From: Microbacterium arborescens
GTDB lineage: Bacteria; Actinomycetota; Actinomycetes; Actinomycetales; Microbacteriaceae
Reading direction: 5' to 3'
Assembly: GCA_003339645.1 (NCBI GenBank)
Contig: QNUV01000021.1
Span: 496,001-560,000, forward strand
DNA: 64,000 nucleotides
The position numbers were made by a program, and so were the translations under genes. How positions within the stretch are numbered: the first letter of the stretch is position 1; each line of letters starts with the position of its first letter. The notes under the pieces were generated by a model. That model saw nothing but the letters and a program-made list of their open reading frames with translations. It had not been told where the DNA came from and made no database searches. This document shows positions 24,614-35,734 of this stretch, in pieces.

Positions 24614-25438
24614 TCAGCGCAGCGATCCGGCGGCCACGACCAGTTGGGCCGCGAGCACGAGAGCCGCGGCCATGACGAGGCGGAACCCGGTGCGGTCGGG
24701 ACCCCGCAGCCGCATCCGCACGACGACGGCGACCGCGAGAGCGAGCACCGCGCCGAAGAACAGCCAGGCGAGCACGCCCTGACTGCCTCCTCCGATCAGG
24801 ACCGCGATCGCGGCGACGACGATTCCGGCCACCGCGACGAACACCGAGGCGGGCGCTCCGAGACGATGCGGCAGCCCGCGAACGCCGGTGTCGCGGTCGT
24901 CGTCGAGATCGGGCAGGACGTTCGTCAGGTGCACCGCTGCGCCGAGGGCCGCCCCCGCCACGGCGGCGAACGGGGCCGTGAGCGCGGGGTCGGGCGACGA
25001 GAGCGTCGCGAGCGAGGGGAAGAGCCCGAAGCTCACGAGGAACGGAACGACCGACACCGACGTCGACTTCAGCCCCAGGTTGTACGACCAGGCCGACGCG
25101 ATCGTCACGGCGTGGGCGAGCAGCATCCCCCATCCGAGCACCGCCGAGAGACCGAGCGCGATGACGACGGACGCTCCGGCCGCGATCCACGCCGCACGAT
25201 TCGAGACCTCGCCGCGGACGAGCGGCTTGTCGGTACGGCCGACGGCGCGATCGCGCTCGCGGTCGATCGTGTCGTTGGAGATGCCGATCGAGAGCTGACC
25301 GAACAGCACGGATGCCACGAGCACCACCAGCCGCCAGGTCTCCAGCCCTGCCGCGAGGCCGAGGGCGAGGGAGAGGGCCGTCACCACGACGGAGGGCCCG
25401 GGATGTGAGGCGCCCCACAGGGCCCGGACCGTGCGCAT
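24614..25438 (-). CDS. UbiA-family prenyltransferase
   Basis: A 274-residue integral membrane enzyme with eight or nine hydrophobic segments. The first Asp-rich motif is NDTIDRERD at about 55-63, followed by KPL; the second is NVLPDLDDDRDTG, near residue 177. Both bind Mg and the isoprenyl diphosphate. UbiA enzymes attach prenyl chains to aromatic acceptors such as quinone precursors, or to heme. Its convergent position beside the synthase/methyltransferase/monooxygenase operon suggests it prenylates the polyketide, giving a meroterpenoid; a separate role in quinone synthesis is possible. Confidence 0.88.
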   Translation of the reverse strand: MRTVRALWGASHPGPSVVVTALSLALGLAAGLETWRLVVLVASVLFGQLSIGISNDTIDRERDRAVGRTDKPLVRGEVSNRAAWIAAGASVVIALGLSAVLGWGMLLAHAVTIASAWSYNLGLKSTSVSVVPFLVSFGLFPSLATLSSPDPALTAPFAAVAGAALGAAVHLTNVLPDLDDDRDTGVRGLPHRLGAPASVFVAVAGIVVAAIAVLIGGGSQGVLAWLFFGAVLALAVAVVVRMRLRGPDRTGFRLVMAAALVLAAQLVVAAGSLR

Positions 25439-25497
25439 TCCCCCACACTCTCACGCCCGTGGGAGCCGCGAACAGGCCAGGGGCTCAGGCCACGGGC

Positions 25498-27696
25498 TCA
25501 GAGGGTGTCGACGAGCCGGACGATCGGGCGCACCGAGAGGTTCAGGTAGCGCACCTCCCGCACGCTCAGGCGCGCGGATTCCGTGACGGCGGTGCCCGCG
25601 CTGTTGGTGAAGACCGCCCGGTAGAGCGTGCCGTCCATTGCCAGTCGCGCGTCGTCGATGGTGAACTCCGCGCCGGTCGCGCCGTCGATGTCGGCCCACG
25701 ACGCCCCGGCATCCGTGGACGCCTGCCACTGCACGGCCGGCGCAGGATGCCCCGTCGCAGCAGCACTCAGCACCGCGCCCTGCCCCTCGACGACGCTCAC
25801 GGCCTGCGGATGCTGCGTGATCTCGGGAGCGGCGATCACTTCCACCGCGATCGACATCACCATGTTGGGCACGCCGGCACTGCTCATGGCCCGGGCCTGC
25901 CCGCCGTCGAGGATCGCCCCGGCGGGCGCATCGGGATCGACCTGCAGCGTCACCCACGCGCTCGGGAAGGCGCCACCCCACGGGTTCACCAGCCGAGAGC
26001 TCACCGCCGTCCGACCGTCCTCGGAGATCAGGAATGTGATGTTGACACCGTTGGACCGGGCACTCGTGATGCGAGTGCCTTCCGGAGCAGTGACCTCCAT
26101 GACGCCGGCACGAGGCTCGTCGATGCTGTAGATCTGTACCTCGACCTCACCGCCGGCAACCGCCTGACCGACCACATCCGGCCACACCGCCGCCACCGTC
26201 AACCGCGCCGCGTCCGACCACGCCGACCCCGCAGCGTTCGTGAACCGCACCCGATACAGCCAGCCGTCCATCTCCGGCGTCACCGAGTCGACGATCAGCG
26301 GGATCGACTGAGCCCCGTTCGGCCCCACCCCCGCAGGCACATAGCTGAACGTCGCCCCACCATCCGTCGAGAACTGCCACTGCACCGTCGTCTCAGCATC
26401 CGTCCCACCGAACGCCGCCGAGAACTCCGCCGCGTCACCCGGCGCGACGCCCACCGAGACGGGATGCTCCGTCACCACCGGACGCACGGGCCTCACCGTC
26501 AGCGTCGCGGCCTCGGACCACACCGACCCTGAGGCGTTGCTGTAACGGACGCGGTACTGGCGACCGTCCATGTCGAGCGTCACCCGCTCGAAGGTGAGCG
26601 TGGGGTCAGCGGCCGCGTCCGGTACGTCTGCCCAGCTCGCGCCCCCGTCGACCGAGTGCTCCCAGGTGGCGCTCGTGGGCGCAGCCGTACCGGTGTACCT
26701 ACTGGTGAAGGTCGCCGAGCCGCCCTCCGAGACGGAACGGGAGACCGGCGACTGCGAAACGACCGGCAACAAGGGAGACACAGTAAGTCGGGCGGGATTC
26801 GTCGCCGCCTCGGTGCGGGCATTGGAGAACACCGCGCGGTAGAAGGTCCCATCCAGGGCGAACGGTGCTTCGAGCTCGTATCGCGACTCCGTGTTGAACT
26901 CGATGGGCGCGCGGGTTCCTTCGATGTCGGTCCATGCCGACTGGTCGTCGGAGCGCTGCCAGCGCACCTCTGCGGGAGCGGAAGCTCCACCATGCCGCGC
27001 GGAGAACACCGCTGTGCCTCCCTCAGTCACGGTCTGTCCCTGAGGGTTGGCATTAATCGCAACCTGCCCCGGGAGAACGGTGAGCGTAGCCGCGTCACTG
27101 TAGAAGACGGAACCTTCGGAAACCCGCACCACAGCGCGATACATGTTGCCGTTCATCGGCCACCAGATATCGGGAAGCACCAGCGAGATCGCCACATTCG
27201 ACCCTCCGACGCTGAAAGGGCGGGAAGTATCCGCAACGTCAGCCCACGTGCTCCCCCCATTGACACTGACCTGCCACGCGGAAGTCGCTGTGATGCCACC
27301 ACCGAGCAGATTGAAGGTGGCGGTGAAATCGGAACGAAACGGCTGATTGACCCGTTCCACGAGGGCAACGTCCCTCGGCTGGGCTCCCCACCATGCCCCA
27401 GATATCGTGCCGCCCGCCCGGGAGGGGGATTCGGTGTTCATGTGCGACCCAGGTGATGGTGAAGGCTCAGGCGTCCGGACGAGGGGAACCGCCCATCCGG
27501 TGGTCTCGATGGCCGGGTTCATGCTCGCGAAAGGTGCCGCCTCGGGCGCTCTCTGGGATTCGTTCGTGTGCTCCTGGACAGGGCGGTTCTCGTCGGGTGC
27601 GGGTACGACAGATACCCCCGACCCGTCCACGCCCGAGGACAACATCAGCGCAAGCGTCGAAGCGATCACAGGGTGGCGAAGGAGGTACACGATCAT
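25498..27696 (-). CDS. Large exported protein with Ig-like repeats
   Basis: A 732-residue protein. Residues 1-27 form a short signal-like segment, followed by a Pro/Ser/Glu-rich linker to about residue 105. Five modules follow with the same grammar (HPxSVxVxxGxxxxF, VxWQxSxDGGxxW, DGxxYRVxFTNAxGSxxS, AxLTV) at about 110-205, 210-305, 310-405, 410-510 and 630-715. A different domain at about 515-625 (VQIYSIDEPRAGVMEV onward) separates the last. The motif resembles the Ig-like domains of actinobacterial surface proteins. There is no LPxTG or terminal anchor helix, so it is probably secreted or loosely attached. The 5' third appears less GC-rich than its neighbours. Function unknown. Confidence 0.8.
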   Translation of the reverse strand: MIVYLLRHPVIASTLALMLSSGVDGSGVSVVPAPDENRPVQEHTNESQRAPEAAPFASMNPAIETTGWAVPLVRTPEPSPSPGSHMNTESPSRAGGTISGAWWGAQPRDVALVERVNQPFRSDFTATFNLLGGGITATSAWQVSVNGGSTWADVADTSRPFSVGGSNVAISLVLPDIWWPMNGNMYRAVVRVSEGSVFYSDAATLTVLPGQVAINANPQGQTVTEGGTAVFSARHGGASAPAEVRWQRSDDQSAWTDIEGTRAPIEFNTESRYELEAPFALDGTFYRAVFSNARTEAATNPARLTVSPLLPVVSQSPVSRSVSEGGSATFTSRYTGTAAPTSATWEHSVDGGASWADVPDAAADPTLTFERVTLDMDGRQYRVRYSNASGSVWSEAATLTVRPVRPVVTEHPVSVGVAPGDAAEFSAAFGGTDAETTVQWQFSTDGGATFSYVPAGVGPNGAQSIPLIVDSVTPEMDGWLYRVRFTNAAGSAWSDAARLTVAAVWPDVVGQAVAGGEVEVQIYSIDEPRAGVMEVTAPEGTRITSARSNGVNITFLISEDGRTAVSSRLVNPWGGAFPSAWVTLQVDPDAPAGAILDGGQARAMSSAGVPNMVMSIAVEVIAAPEITQHPQAVSVVEGQGAVLSAAATGHPAPAVQWQASTDAGASWADIDGATGAEFTIDDARLAMDGTLYRAVFTNSAGTAVTESARLSVREVRYLNLSVRPIVRLVDTL

Positions 27697-27826
27697 CCAA
27701 GCGTTCGAGGTGAGCGCGGCTCACGCGGTCCGATACTGACAGGAATGATCTTCGCCACCCGAATACGCGCTCATCCCATAGAAAAGGTCACGCTAGGTGG
27801 GCCCGACGGAAAACCTGGTGGAACGC

Positions 27827-27860
27827 ACGCAGGCACCTAGGTGTCCCTAGGTGCCTGCGT
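27827..27860. terminator. Perfect 15-bp hairpin downstream of clpB
   Basis: ACGCAGGCACCTAGG at 27827-27841 and its exact complement at 27846-27860 enclose TGTC. It lies 49 bases after the clpB stop on the minus strand, the place for a terminator, but no T-run follows. The rest of the 27697-27908 gap contains nothing else I can identify. Confidence 0.6.
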
Positions 27861-27908
27861 GACATGCTGACGACGCCGGGACGACGCGCCCCCAGCGGGC
27901 GCGCCCGG

Positions 27909-30137
<2,229 letters not shown>

Positions 30138-30164
30138 GTCTCTCCTGAAATCTCTCGGCTCAAA

Positions 30165-30185
30165 CTTGAGCCTGTCTGACTCAAG
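30165..30185. promoter_or_regulatory. HAIR element (HspR site) upstream of clpB
   Basis: CTTGAGC (30165-30171), 7 bases, ACTCAAG (30179-30185) matches the HspR inverted repeat CTTGAGT-N7-ACTCAAG at 13 of 14 arm positions. On the minus strand a -10-like TAAACT (30184-30189) abuts it, so bound HspR would cover the clpB transcription start. Confidence 0.8.
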
Positions 30186-30201
30186 TTTATCACCGCGAGG
30201 C

Positions 30202-31239
30202 TCAGGGCGCTACGGCCCCCGCCGCCGCCCCCGCGGCCGAGGCCGCCAGAGACCGCTGCGTAACACGGGTCTCGATATGCGCGAGCAGGGCAAGACGAGG
30301 CCGGGTTCGCAAGAACAGGGCGACAGCGTGCAGCACGGTGAAGAGCGCGCATGACCATCCGATCGGGCGCAGGAATTCCACCGAGGCTAGTGACAGCGCG
30401 AGCGCAAGAGCCGAACCGATGGCGAGCGTGATCCCGAGCCCCTGCACGGCGATCCGAAGCTCCGGGCGTTGCGACAGGTCCGCCGTCGCCCGCCAGACGA
30501 CGCTGAGCACCAGATTGGGGTAGTAGATGGCGCAGGCGATCCCCACGAGACTCTGCCACCACGGCTGATCGAGCAGCCGGCCGACGACGAAGATCGCGGC
30601 GGCCACCCCCATCCAGATCATGAACGGAAGAACGAACTGGGCCACCGTCGCGACCCAGGGAGAACGCGGCGCACTCGTAATGGCCGAGACACCATAAACG
30701 CGGGCTCGCTCGTGGGCGATCTGCGCACGACGCTTCCGCTCGCGGCCGTCCGCGACTCGTTCCACCGCGCGCGTCAGGAGGAGCGCCATCCACGTCAGAG
30801 CCAGCACCACCACGACCCGGGGTGTCTCGGCCGGCGTGACGACGGCCACCGGCACCGTGAGCACGGCAAGGAAGCCCAAAAGGAGGGCGCCCACCACGAT
30901 GCACCCGAAGAGCGCTTGCCTCGTCACCACTGCCAGCGACTGCTCTTCGGCCCCAAACGCCGTCGCGGCGGCCGCCGCGACGAGAAATGACGCCACCACG
31001 GCGGCGATGCCGAAGAAGTCGTGCAGCCCCACCTCCCCCGCGGCGGCGACCGCTTCGAGCGCATGGTGCCACGATTCCGCTGTCAGCGGCCCCGCCCCCG
31101 GAACCGTGGCGATCAGATAGGCGGCGCCAAAGACGCCGACCGTCATCAGCGCGAGCGATGCGGGCCCACTGAGCCACACCCACGCGAGAGCCCGTCGGGC
31201 CGAGCGCAGCTCTCGGTGAGCTACTGGCGCTGCACTCAT
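30202..31239 (-). CDS. Polytopic membrane protein of unknown function
   Basis: A 345-residue protein with roughly eight hydrophobic segments and basic loops ([22 protein letters not shown] in the middle), ending in an Ala-rich tail. I do not recognise the family. The ATG overlaps the stop of the GlxA-type regulator gene (ATGA), so the two are translationally coupled and the regulator may control it or the two may share a signal. The in-frame open stretch upstream of 31239 is antisense-type sequence inside the regulator gene and is not included. Confidence 0.6.
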   Translation of the reverse strand: MSAAPVAHRELRSARRALAWVWLSGPASLALMTVGVFGAAYLIATVPGAGPLTAESWHHALEAVAAAGEVGLHDFFGIAAVVASFLVAAAAATAFGAEEQSLAVVTRQALFGCIVVGALLLGFLAVLTVPVAVVTPAETPRVVVVLALTWMALLLTRAVERVADGRERKRRAQIAHERARVYGVSAITSAPRSPWVATVAQFVLPFMIWMGVAAAIFVVGRLLDQPWWQSLVGIACAIYYPNLVLSVVWRATADLSQRPELRIAVQGLGITLAIGSALALALSLASVEFLRPIGWSCALFTVLHAVALFLRTRPRLALLAHIETRVTQRSLAASAAGAAAGAVAP

Positions 31240-32279
31240 GCGACGGCCGCATCGAGGGAGCGCGGCTCCGCCGCAGCGACATCCGGCACGCCCTCCCGCG
31301 TCGAGCGAACACCGGCTCCTACCGCCTCGGGTGTGCACGCGAACCGCGCCCGATACGCACTCGGGCTGAGCCCCAGGGCCCGGGCGAAGTTCTGGCGCAG
31401 GACGGATGCCGACCCGAATCCGCTGTCGGCCGCGATCTGGTCGAGCCCGAGGTCGGTGCGCTCGAGCAGGCGCTGGGCCCGCAGGATCCGCTGCCGCCCG
31501 AGCCACGCCGCCGGCGTCGTGCCGTAGTCGGCCTTGAACCGCCGCGCGAAGGTCCGGGGCGACATGTGAGCGCGCGATGCGAGGAGGTCGACGGAGAGGT
31601 CGAGGTCGAGGTTCGCGATCATCCAGTCGGTGATAGGCGCAAGCGAGAGCGACGCCGCCTCGGGAAGAGGACGGGCGATGAACTGGGCTTGACCGCCGTC
31701 GCGGAGAGGCGGGACGACCATCCGCCGGGCGATCGTGTTCGCCGCCTCGGCACCGAGCTCGATCCGCAACAGATGCAGGCAGGCGTCGAGCCCGGCCGCG
31801 GTGCCAGCCGACGTGATGATCCGGTCGGACTGCACGTAGAGCACGTCGGGGTCGACCTCGATGAGCGGATACATGCGCGCCATGGTCTCGGCGTAGCGCC
31901 AGTGCGTCGTGGCGCGCTTGCCGTCGAGCACACCCGCCGCCGCCACGACGAACGCGCCACTGCAGACCGTGAGCACCCACGCCCCGCGTTCGACCGCGCG
32001 GCGAACCACCGCCGTGACTCGCTCGTCGACGGCATCCCAGCTCTCGCGCGGAATAGGCGTGATGATCACCAGGTCGGCCTCGTCGGCGAACTCGAGTCCC
32101 GCGTCGACGTTCAGCGAGAACGCGAGGTTGGCCGGAACCACGCCGGGGTCGGGCGCCACGACCCGGAAGTCGAAGTTCGGAATCCCCTCGTCGCTGCGAT
32201 CGAGACCGAACGCCTCGCAGGCGAGGCCGAACTCGAACGGTGCGAATCCGGGCTGGACGACGCAGGCGACCGTGTGCAT
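31236..32279 (-). CDS. GlxA-type AraC regulator with DJ-1/PfpI domain
   Basis: A 347-residue transcription factor. Residues 1-185 form a DJ-1/PfpI-like amidotransferase-fold domain, with nucleophile-elbow Cys in VLTVCSGAFVVAAAGVLDGKRATTHW. Residues about 215-315 form an AraC pair of helix-turn-helices (LASRAHMSPRTFARRFKADYGTTPAAWL and LDQIAADSGFGSASVLRQNFARALGLSPSAYRARF). Family members such as GlxA and FtrA respond to nitrogen compounds or oxidants. A GGAGGA sequence precedes the ATG. The target is not known; the coupled membrane protein at 30202 is the obvious candidate. Confidence 0.9.
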   Translation of the reverse strand: MHTVACVVQPGFAPFEFGLACEAFGLDRSDEGIPNFDFRVVAPDPGVVPANLAFSLNVDAGLEFADEADLVIITPIPRESWDAVDERVTAVVRRAVERGAWVLTVCSGAFVVAAAGVLDGKRATTHWRYAETMARMYPLIEVDPDVLYVQSDRIITSAGTAAGLDACLHLLRIELGAEAANTIARRMVVPPLRDGGQAQFIARPLPEAASLSLAPITDWMIANLDLDLSVDLLASRAHMSPRTFARRFKADYGTTPAAWLGRQRILRAQRLLERTDLGLDQIAADSGFGSASVLRQNFARALGLSPSAYRARFACTPEAVGAGVRSTREGVPDVAAAEPRSLDAAVA

Positions 32280-32337
32280 GGCAGGAATCCTCCGAATACC
32301 GTCATCTCCGCCAGTATCGGCAGGATGACGCCCATCG

Positions 32338-32343
32338 TAGCGT
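32338..32343 (+). promoter_or_regulatory. Probable -10 hexamer TAGCGT
   Basis: TAGCGT ends 7 bases before the ATG at 32351. Confidence 0.45.
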
Positions 32344-32350
32344 TTCTGCC

Positions 32351-32611
32351 ATGGATTCCGACATGCTTCTTCTCGCCGTCGCCCTCGTCGTCATCGCCGC
32401 GGTGACGGGCACCCTCGCAGTCGTCGCGCGCGACGGCTACCGCCGAGTGCCCACCGACGCGACGCGCGTGCCGCCGCGGGACGAGGCCGCCCCGACGCGC
32501 CCCACCGCCAGCCGGCGCCGCGTCGAGGGATCAGCCGAGGTCAGCGGGCGCGGAGCGCACGGGCGCGACGCGATGCCGCGAGCAGTCGCGACGCCGATTC
32601 CGCCCAGGTGA
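32351..32611 (+). CDS. Small membrane-anchored hypothetical protein (86 aa)
   Basis: The product starts MDSDMLLLAVALVVIAAV, a single N-terminal hydrophobic segment to about residue 26, then a polar Arg/Pro/Thr-rich cytoplasmic tail. The last 71 bases overlap the 3' end of the convergent glycosyltransferase gene, which makes the true end or the reality of the gene uncertain. The TAGCGT hexamer 7 bases before the ATG supports it. No family recognised. Confidence 0.5.
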   Translation: MDSDMLLLAVALVVIAAVTGTLAVVARDGYRRVPTDATRVPPRDEAAPTRPTASRRRVEGSAEVSGRGAHGRDAMPRAVATPIPPR

Positions 32612-33647
32612 ACCGGGCGATGTGGGCACGACCCGCCGCGACCAGCGCCGCACGAGCGGCATCGTCGTCGAGCGACTCGACGGCCGCCGCGAACGCGCGC
32701 GGGTCGCGGGGCGGCACGTAGAGCGCACCGTCACCACCGACCTCGTGGAAGATCTCCATGTCGCTGACCACCGCCGGCACCCCCAACGCGAGCGCCTCGG
32801 CGATCGGCAGCCCGTACCCCTCGTCCAGACTCAGCGTCGCGAGCGTGCCCGCATCGGCCAGGAGGGCCGCGTACTCGGCATCCGTCACCCCGCCGTGGAA
32901 GACGATACGGGCGTCGGGGGGCGCGAGCTTCTCGAGTTCGGCGCGCCGGCTGTCGGAGATCCGGCTCAGCAGGTGCAGCGTACGACCGGGCAGCCACTGC
33001 ATCGCGCGGACGAGCGTCTCGACGTTCTTGTAGGGCATGAACGAGCCCATGTAGACGATGTTGCGCGGCTTGGCGGCTCCCGGCATCGCCGTCGACGGCG
33101 CGAGATCCGCCAGACGCTGCGGAGCGTTGGGGAGGACGACCACCTCGCGCTTGGTCAGCTTCACGTCGGCGAACTGCCGCTTGCTCGTCTCGCTGACGGT
33201 CGCGACGAGGTCCGCGGCGTTGAGCGTGGCGCGCTGGGGCGCGTACGAGAGGTGGAAGAGCCGCCAGCCCAGGCGCACGAACCACGGCAGATCGCGGGGC
33301 GGCGTGCGGTGACGGTAGTAGATCGTGTCGTGAAGCGTCAGGATGAGGACGAACCGCCGGCCGAGCGCGCCGATCGTCTGCATGGGTGAGTAGACCACGT
33401 CGGGCCGATGCCGGTTCAGCCGCAGGGCCGCGAACGGCTCGAGCATCGACGTGGGGGCGTGCAGCAGGATGTGCGGTGCCCCCTCCGGCAGGAAGGGAAC
33501 CTGCGCGGGGTCGTGCACGATGAACGTGACCTCGACGTCCTCGGCGGGGGCCGCCGCGAAGACGGCGTGCGCGAGCTCGTGCGAGAAGCGGCTGATGCCG
33601 TCGTGGAAGTCGGTGCGGATGTAGCGCGCGTCGAAGAAGAGCCGCAT
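32541..33647 (-). CDS. GT4-family glycosyltransferase
   Basis: A 368-residue retaining GT-B glycosyltransferase. The N domain begins MRLFFDARYIRTDFHDGISRF. The C domain shows the family motif NIVYMGSFMPYKNVETLVRAM with the phosphate-binding Lys, LLSRISDSRR and the E-x7-E stretch DEGYGLPIAEALALGVPAVVSD, which binds the nucleotide sugar. It resembles mannosyltransferases of cell-envelope glycans; donor and acceptor are unknown. The previous gene's TGA overlaps a GTG at 33653 in this frame; the ATG at 33647, two codons later, is given as start. Cotranscribed with the gene at 33650. Confidence 0.87.
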   Translation of the reverse strand: MRLFFDARYIRTDFHDGISRFSHELAHAVFAAAPAEDVEVTFIVHDPAQVPFLPEGAPHILLHAPTSMLEPFAALRLNRHRPDVVYSPMQTIGALGRRFVLILTLHDTIYYRHRTPPRDLPWFVRLGWRLFHLSYAPQRATLNAADLVATVSETSKRQFADVKLTKREVVVLPNAPQRLADLAPSTAMPGAAKPRNIVYMGSFMPYKNVETLVRAMQWLPGRTLHLLSRISDSRRAELEKLAPPDARIVFHGGVTDAEYAALLADAGTLATLSLDEGYGLPIAEALALGVPAVVSDMEIFHEVGGDGALYVPPRDPRAFAAAVESLDDDAARAALVAAGRAHIARFTWAESASRLLAASRRARALRAR

Positions 33648-33649
33648 CG

Positions 33650-34864
33650 TCACGCGTCGAGCGGCTCGCCGCGGTAGAGCTTCTCGAAGGTGTCGAGGGT
33701 GCGCTCGATGTCGTGGATCTCGACACCGTCGAGCGAGGCCTGCTGCATCCGCAGGTACTCCTCGGGAGAGGCGGTGAGCACCCGGCGCAGCTTGTCGGCG
33801 AGATCGTCGACGTTGCCGGGCTCGAAGAGGTAGCCGTTCACACCGGACTGGACGAGGTGCGGCAGGGCGACGGCATCCGCCGCGACGACGGGCAGCCCCG
33901 AGGCCATGGCCTCCATCGTCGCGATCGACTGCAGCTCGGCGATCGACGCGATCGCGAAGACGTCGGCCCGCGTGTATGCCGCCCGCAGGTCGGCCTCGTC
34001 GGTACGCCCATAGAACGTGACGCGGTCGCTGATGCCGAGCTGCTGCGCGGTCTGCTCGAGGTTCCGGCGCTGGTCGCCGCCGCCGACGATGTCGAAGTGG
34101 ACGTCGAGCTCGGGGGCGAGCTTGGCGACGGCCTTCAGGGTGACCTCGACGTGCTTCTCGGTCGTGAGGCGCCCGACGAACAGGATGCGGCGGTGCTCGC
34201 GCGGGGTGAGGTCGGGGGTGTAGTTGCGCTTGTCGATGCCGCAGCTGATCGGGATGACGCCCGAGATGTCGATCGTGTCCTCGAGGAACTCCGCGGCCTT
34301 GCGTGTCGGCGTGGTCACGGCACGCGACATCAGGAACGTGCGCTTGGCGTCGTCCCAGCAGAGCTTGATGATGATCTTGTCGAGGAACGGCGGGAGCGTC
34401 GTGAAGTCGATGACGTTCTCGGCCATGACGTGGTTGGTCGCGACGACGGGGATGCCGCGCTTGCGCGCCTCGCGCGTGAGTCCGCGCCCGATGACGATGT
34501 GCGACTGGCTGTGGACCACGTCGGGCTTGACCGAGTCGAGCACGCGCCGTGCGTAGTGCTTCGAGCGCCAGGGCAGTACGAAGCGCAGCCAGTCGTGCGG
34601 GTACCAGCGCCACCCGGGCAGGCGGTGGACGGTGAGGTCGGCGCCCTCGATGTTCTCGGTGAAGATGCCCGACTGCGAGTGCTTCACGCTCGGCGTCACG
34701 ACGTGCACGTCGTGACCGCGGGCGGCCAGGCCGGCGGAGAGCCGCTCGGCGAAACGGGCGGCGCCATTGACGTCGGGGGCGAAGGTGTCGGCGCCCATCA
34801 CGATGGTCAGGGGCGCGCGCGTACTGTCGGCGGGAACACCCTCGGTCGTCGTGGATTCGGTCAC
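33650..34864 (-). CDS. GT4-family glycosyltransferase (PimB/MgtA-like)
   Basis: A 404-residue GT-B enzyme. DTFAPDVNGAARFAERLSAGLAARGHDVHVV at the N terminus, PDVVHSQSHIVIGRGL in the acceptor domain, ILFVGRLTTEKHVEVTLKAVAKL as the C-domain phosphate loop, and ELQSIATMEAMASGLPVVAADA in place of the usual EGxxxxxxEAxA. This last segment has Glu-Leu-Gln-Ser where most family members have Glu-Gly/Thr, yet the second Glu is kept. It is closest in layout to actinobacterial mannosyltransferases acting on glycolipids. The GTG start is inferred; the gene overlaps the next glycosyltransferase by a few bases. Confidence 0.87.
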   Translation of the reverse strand: MTESTTTEGVPADSTRAPLTIVMGADTFAPDVNGAARFAERLSAGLAARGHDVHVVTPSVKHSQSGIFTENIEGADLTVHRLPGWRWYPHDWLRFVLPWRSKHYARRVLDSVKPDVVHSQSHIVIGRGLTREARKRGIPVVATNHVMAENVIDFTTLPPFLDKIIIKLCWDDAKRTFLMSRAVTTPTRKAAEFLEDTIDISGVIPISCGIDKRNYTPDLTPREHRRILFVGRLTTEKHVEVTLKAVAKLAPELDVHFDIVGGGDQRRNLEQTAQQLGISDRVTFYGRTDEADLRAAYTRADVFAIASIAELQSIATMEAMASGLPVVAADAVALPHLVQSGVNGYLFEPGNVDDLADKLRRVLTASPEEYLRMQQASLDGVEIHDIERTLDTFEKLYRGEPLDA

Positions 34865-35043
34865 GGGTCAGGCCCAATCTGTACGGCGGAGTGCCGCCGG
34901 CTGTGGCCGACGCGGCGGGCCTGAGCTTACCCGAGCGGTCTTGGGGCTTCCGGGAGGCGGTGCGGCGTTGGGGAAAACCGGGCGGCACGGGCCTGCGCCG
35001 CGGGCTGCGCGGCAGACGGGGGCGAGCACCCAGGCGGCATCCC

Positions 35044-35049
35044 TAGGCT
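35044..35049 (+). promoter_or_regulatory. Probable -10 hexamer TAGGCT
   Basis: TAGGCT ends 6 bases before the ATG at 35056. The 190-bp gap between 34864 and 35056 shows nothing else I can name. Confidence 0.5.
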
Positions 35050-35055
35050 GTGGTC

Positions 35056-35649
35056 ATGGCCCGACTCGAAGCCGATGCCGATCCCGCCCGCTGGGTACCC
35101 GTCACCGAATCATTCGGATTCTCCGGACGCCGCGCCCGCAAGCGCGCCATCGGGATGCTGCTGAGCCAGGCGAACGCCGCGATCGGCGCCGCGCCGCGCC
35201 CGGGCGGGCGCTTCGCGGCGTGGGCTGCGAGCCAGGCCGTGCCGATGCTCATGCGCCGCGCGAACGGGCGCGTACGGGCCTGGATGTGGAAGGCCGACCC
35301 CGAGCTGGTCGTCGTGCTCGCGCAGATGCAGGAAGCGACGCCGCAGGTACGCACCGCGCGAGCGATGATGCCGATGGAGTACGACGACACCGAGGACTTC
35401 CGCTCCCCCTACCTCGGGGCGGGCGAGAAGCTCGTGATGACGCTGCCGCCCGATCCGCGGACGCCGCCGTTCGTCTCGTACACGTGGGACACCGGGACGC
35501 ATCTCGTGACGCTCTCGGCCGTGTGCAGCGACCGCGAGCGCGTGGGAACGGTTCTCGACGAGCTCGATCACCTCGCCCGCTCGCTCCGCGTCGTCGACGA
35601 CCTGACCCTCGACGAGTCGGCTGGCACCCTCCGCCTCCCACCCGCCTGA
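35056..35649 (+). CDS. Conserved-type hypothetical protein (197 aa)
   Basis: A soluble protein without signal peptide or clear membrane span. The first half is basic and Ala-rich (GRRARKRAIGMLLSQANAAIG), the second half is acidic and predicted mixed alpha/beta (PPFVSYTWDTGTHLVTLSAVCSDRERV). I recognise no domain. A GTG two codons upstream (35050) is possible, but the ATG at 35056 has the TAGGCT at the standard 6-base distance. It stands alone between divergent and convergent neighbours. Confidence 0.6.
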   Translation: MARLEADADPARWVPVTESFGFSGRRARKRAIGMLLSQANAAIGAAPRPGGRFAAWAASQAVPMLMRRANGRVRAWMWKADPELVVVLAQMQEATPQVRTARAMMPMEYDDTEDFRSPYLGAGEKLVMTLPPDPRTPPFVSYTWDTGTHLVTLSAVCSDRERVGTVLDELDHLARSLRVVDDLTLDESAGTLRLPPA

Positions 35650-35653
35650 TCGC

Positions 35654-35668
35654 CGACCCGACGCAAAG
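35654..35668 (+). repeat. 15-bp inverted-repeat partner (left)
   Basis: CGACCCGACGCAAAG here recurs as its exact complement at 36777-36791, on the other side of the DUF559-like gene. The core CGACGCAAAGCG is also seen at about 45694-45705. A related GACGCGAAAGG stretch lies on the minus strand near 35695-35712. Confidence 0.6.
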
Positions 35669-35734
35669 CGTCGTCGATCACCGGCCGGAGCGACCTTTCG
35701 CGTCGGTTGGGCGCAGAGTCGCGGAGGGCCGGGG

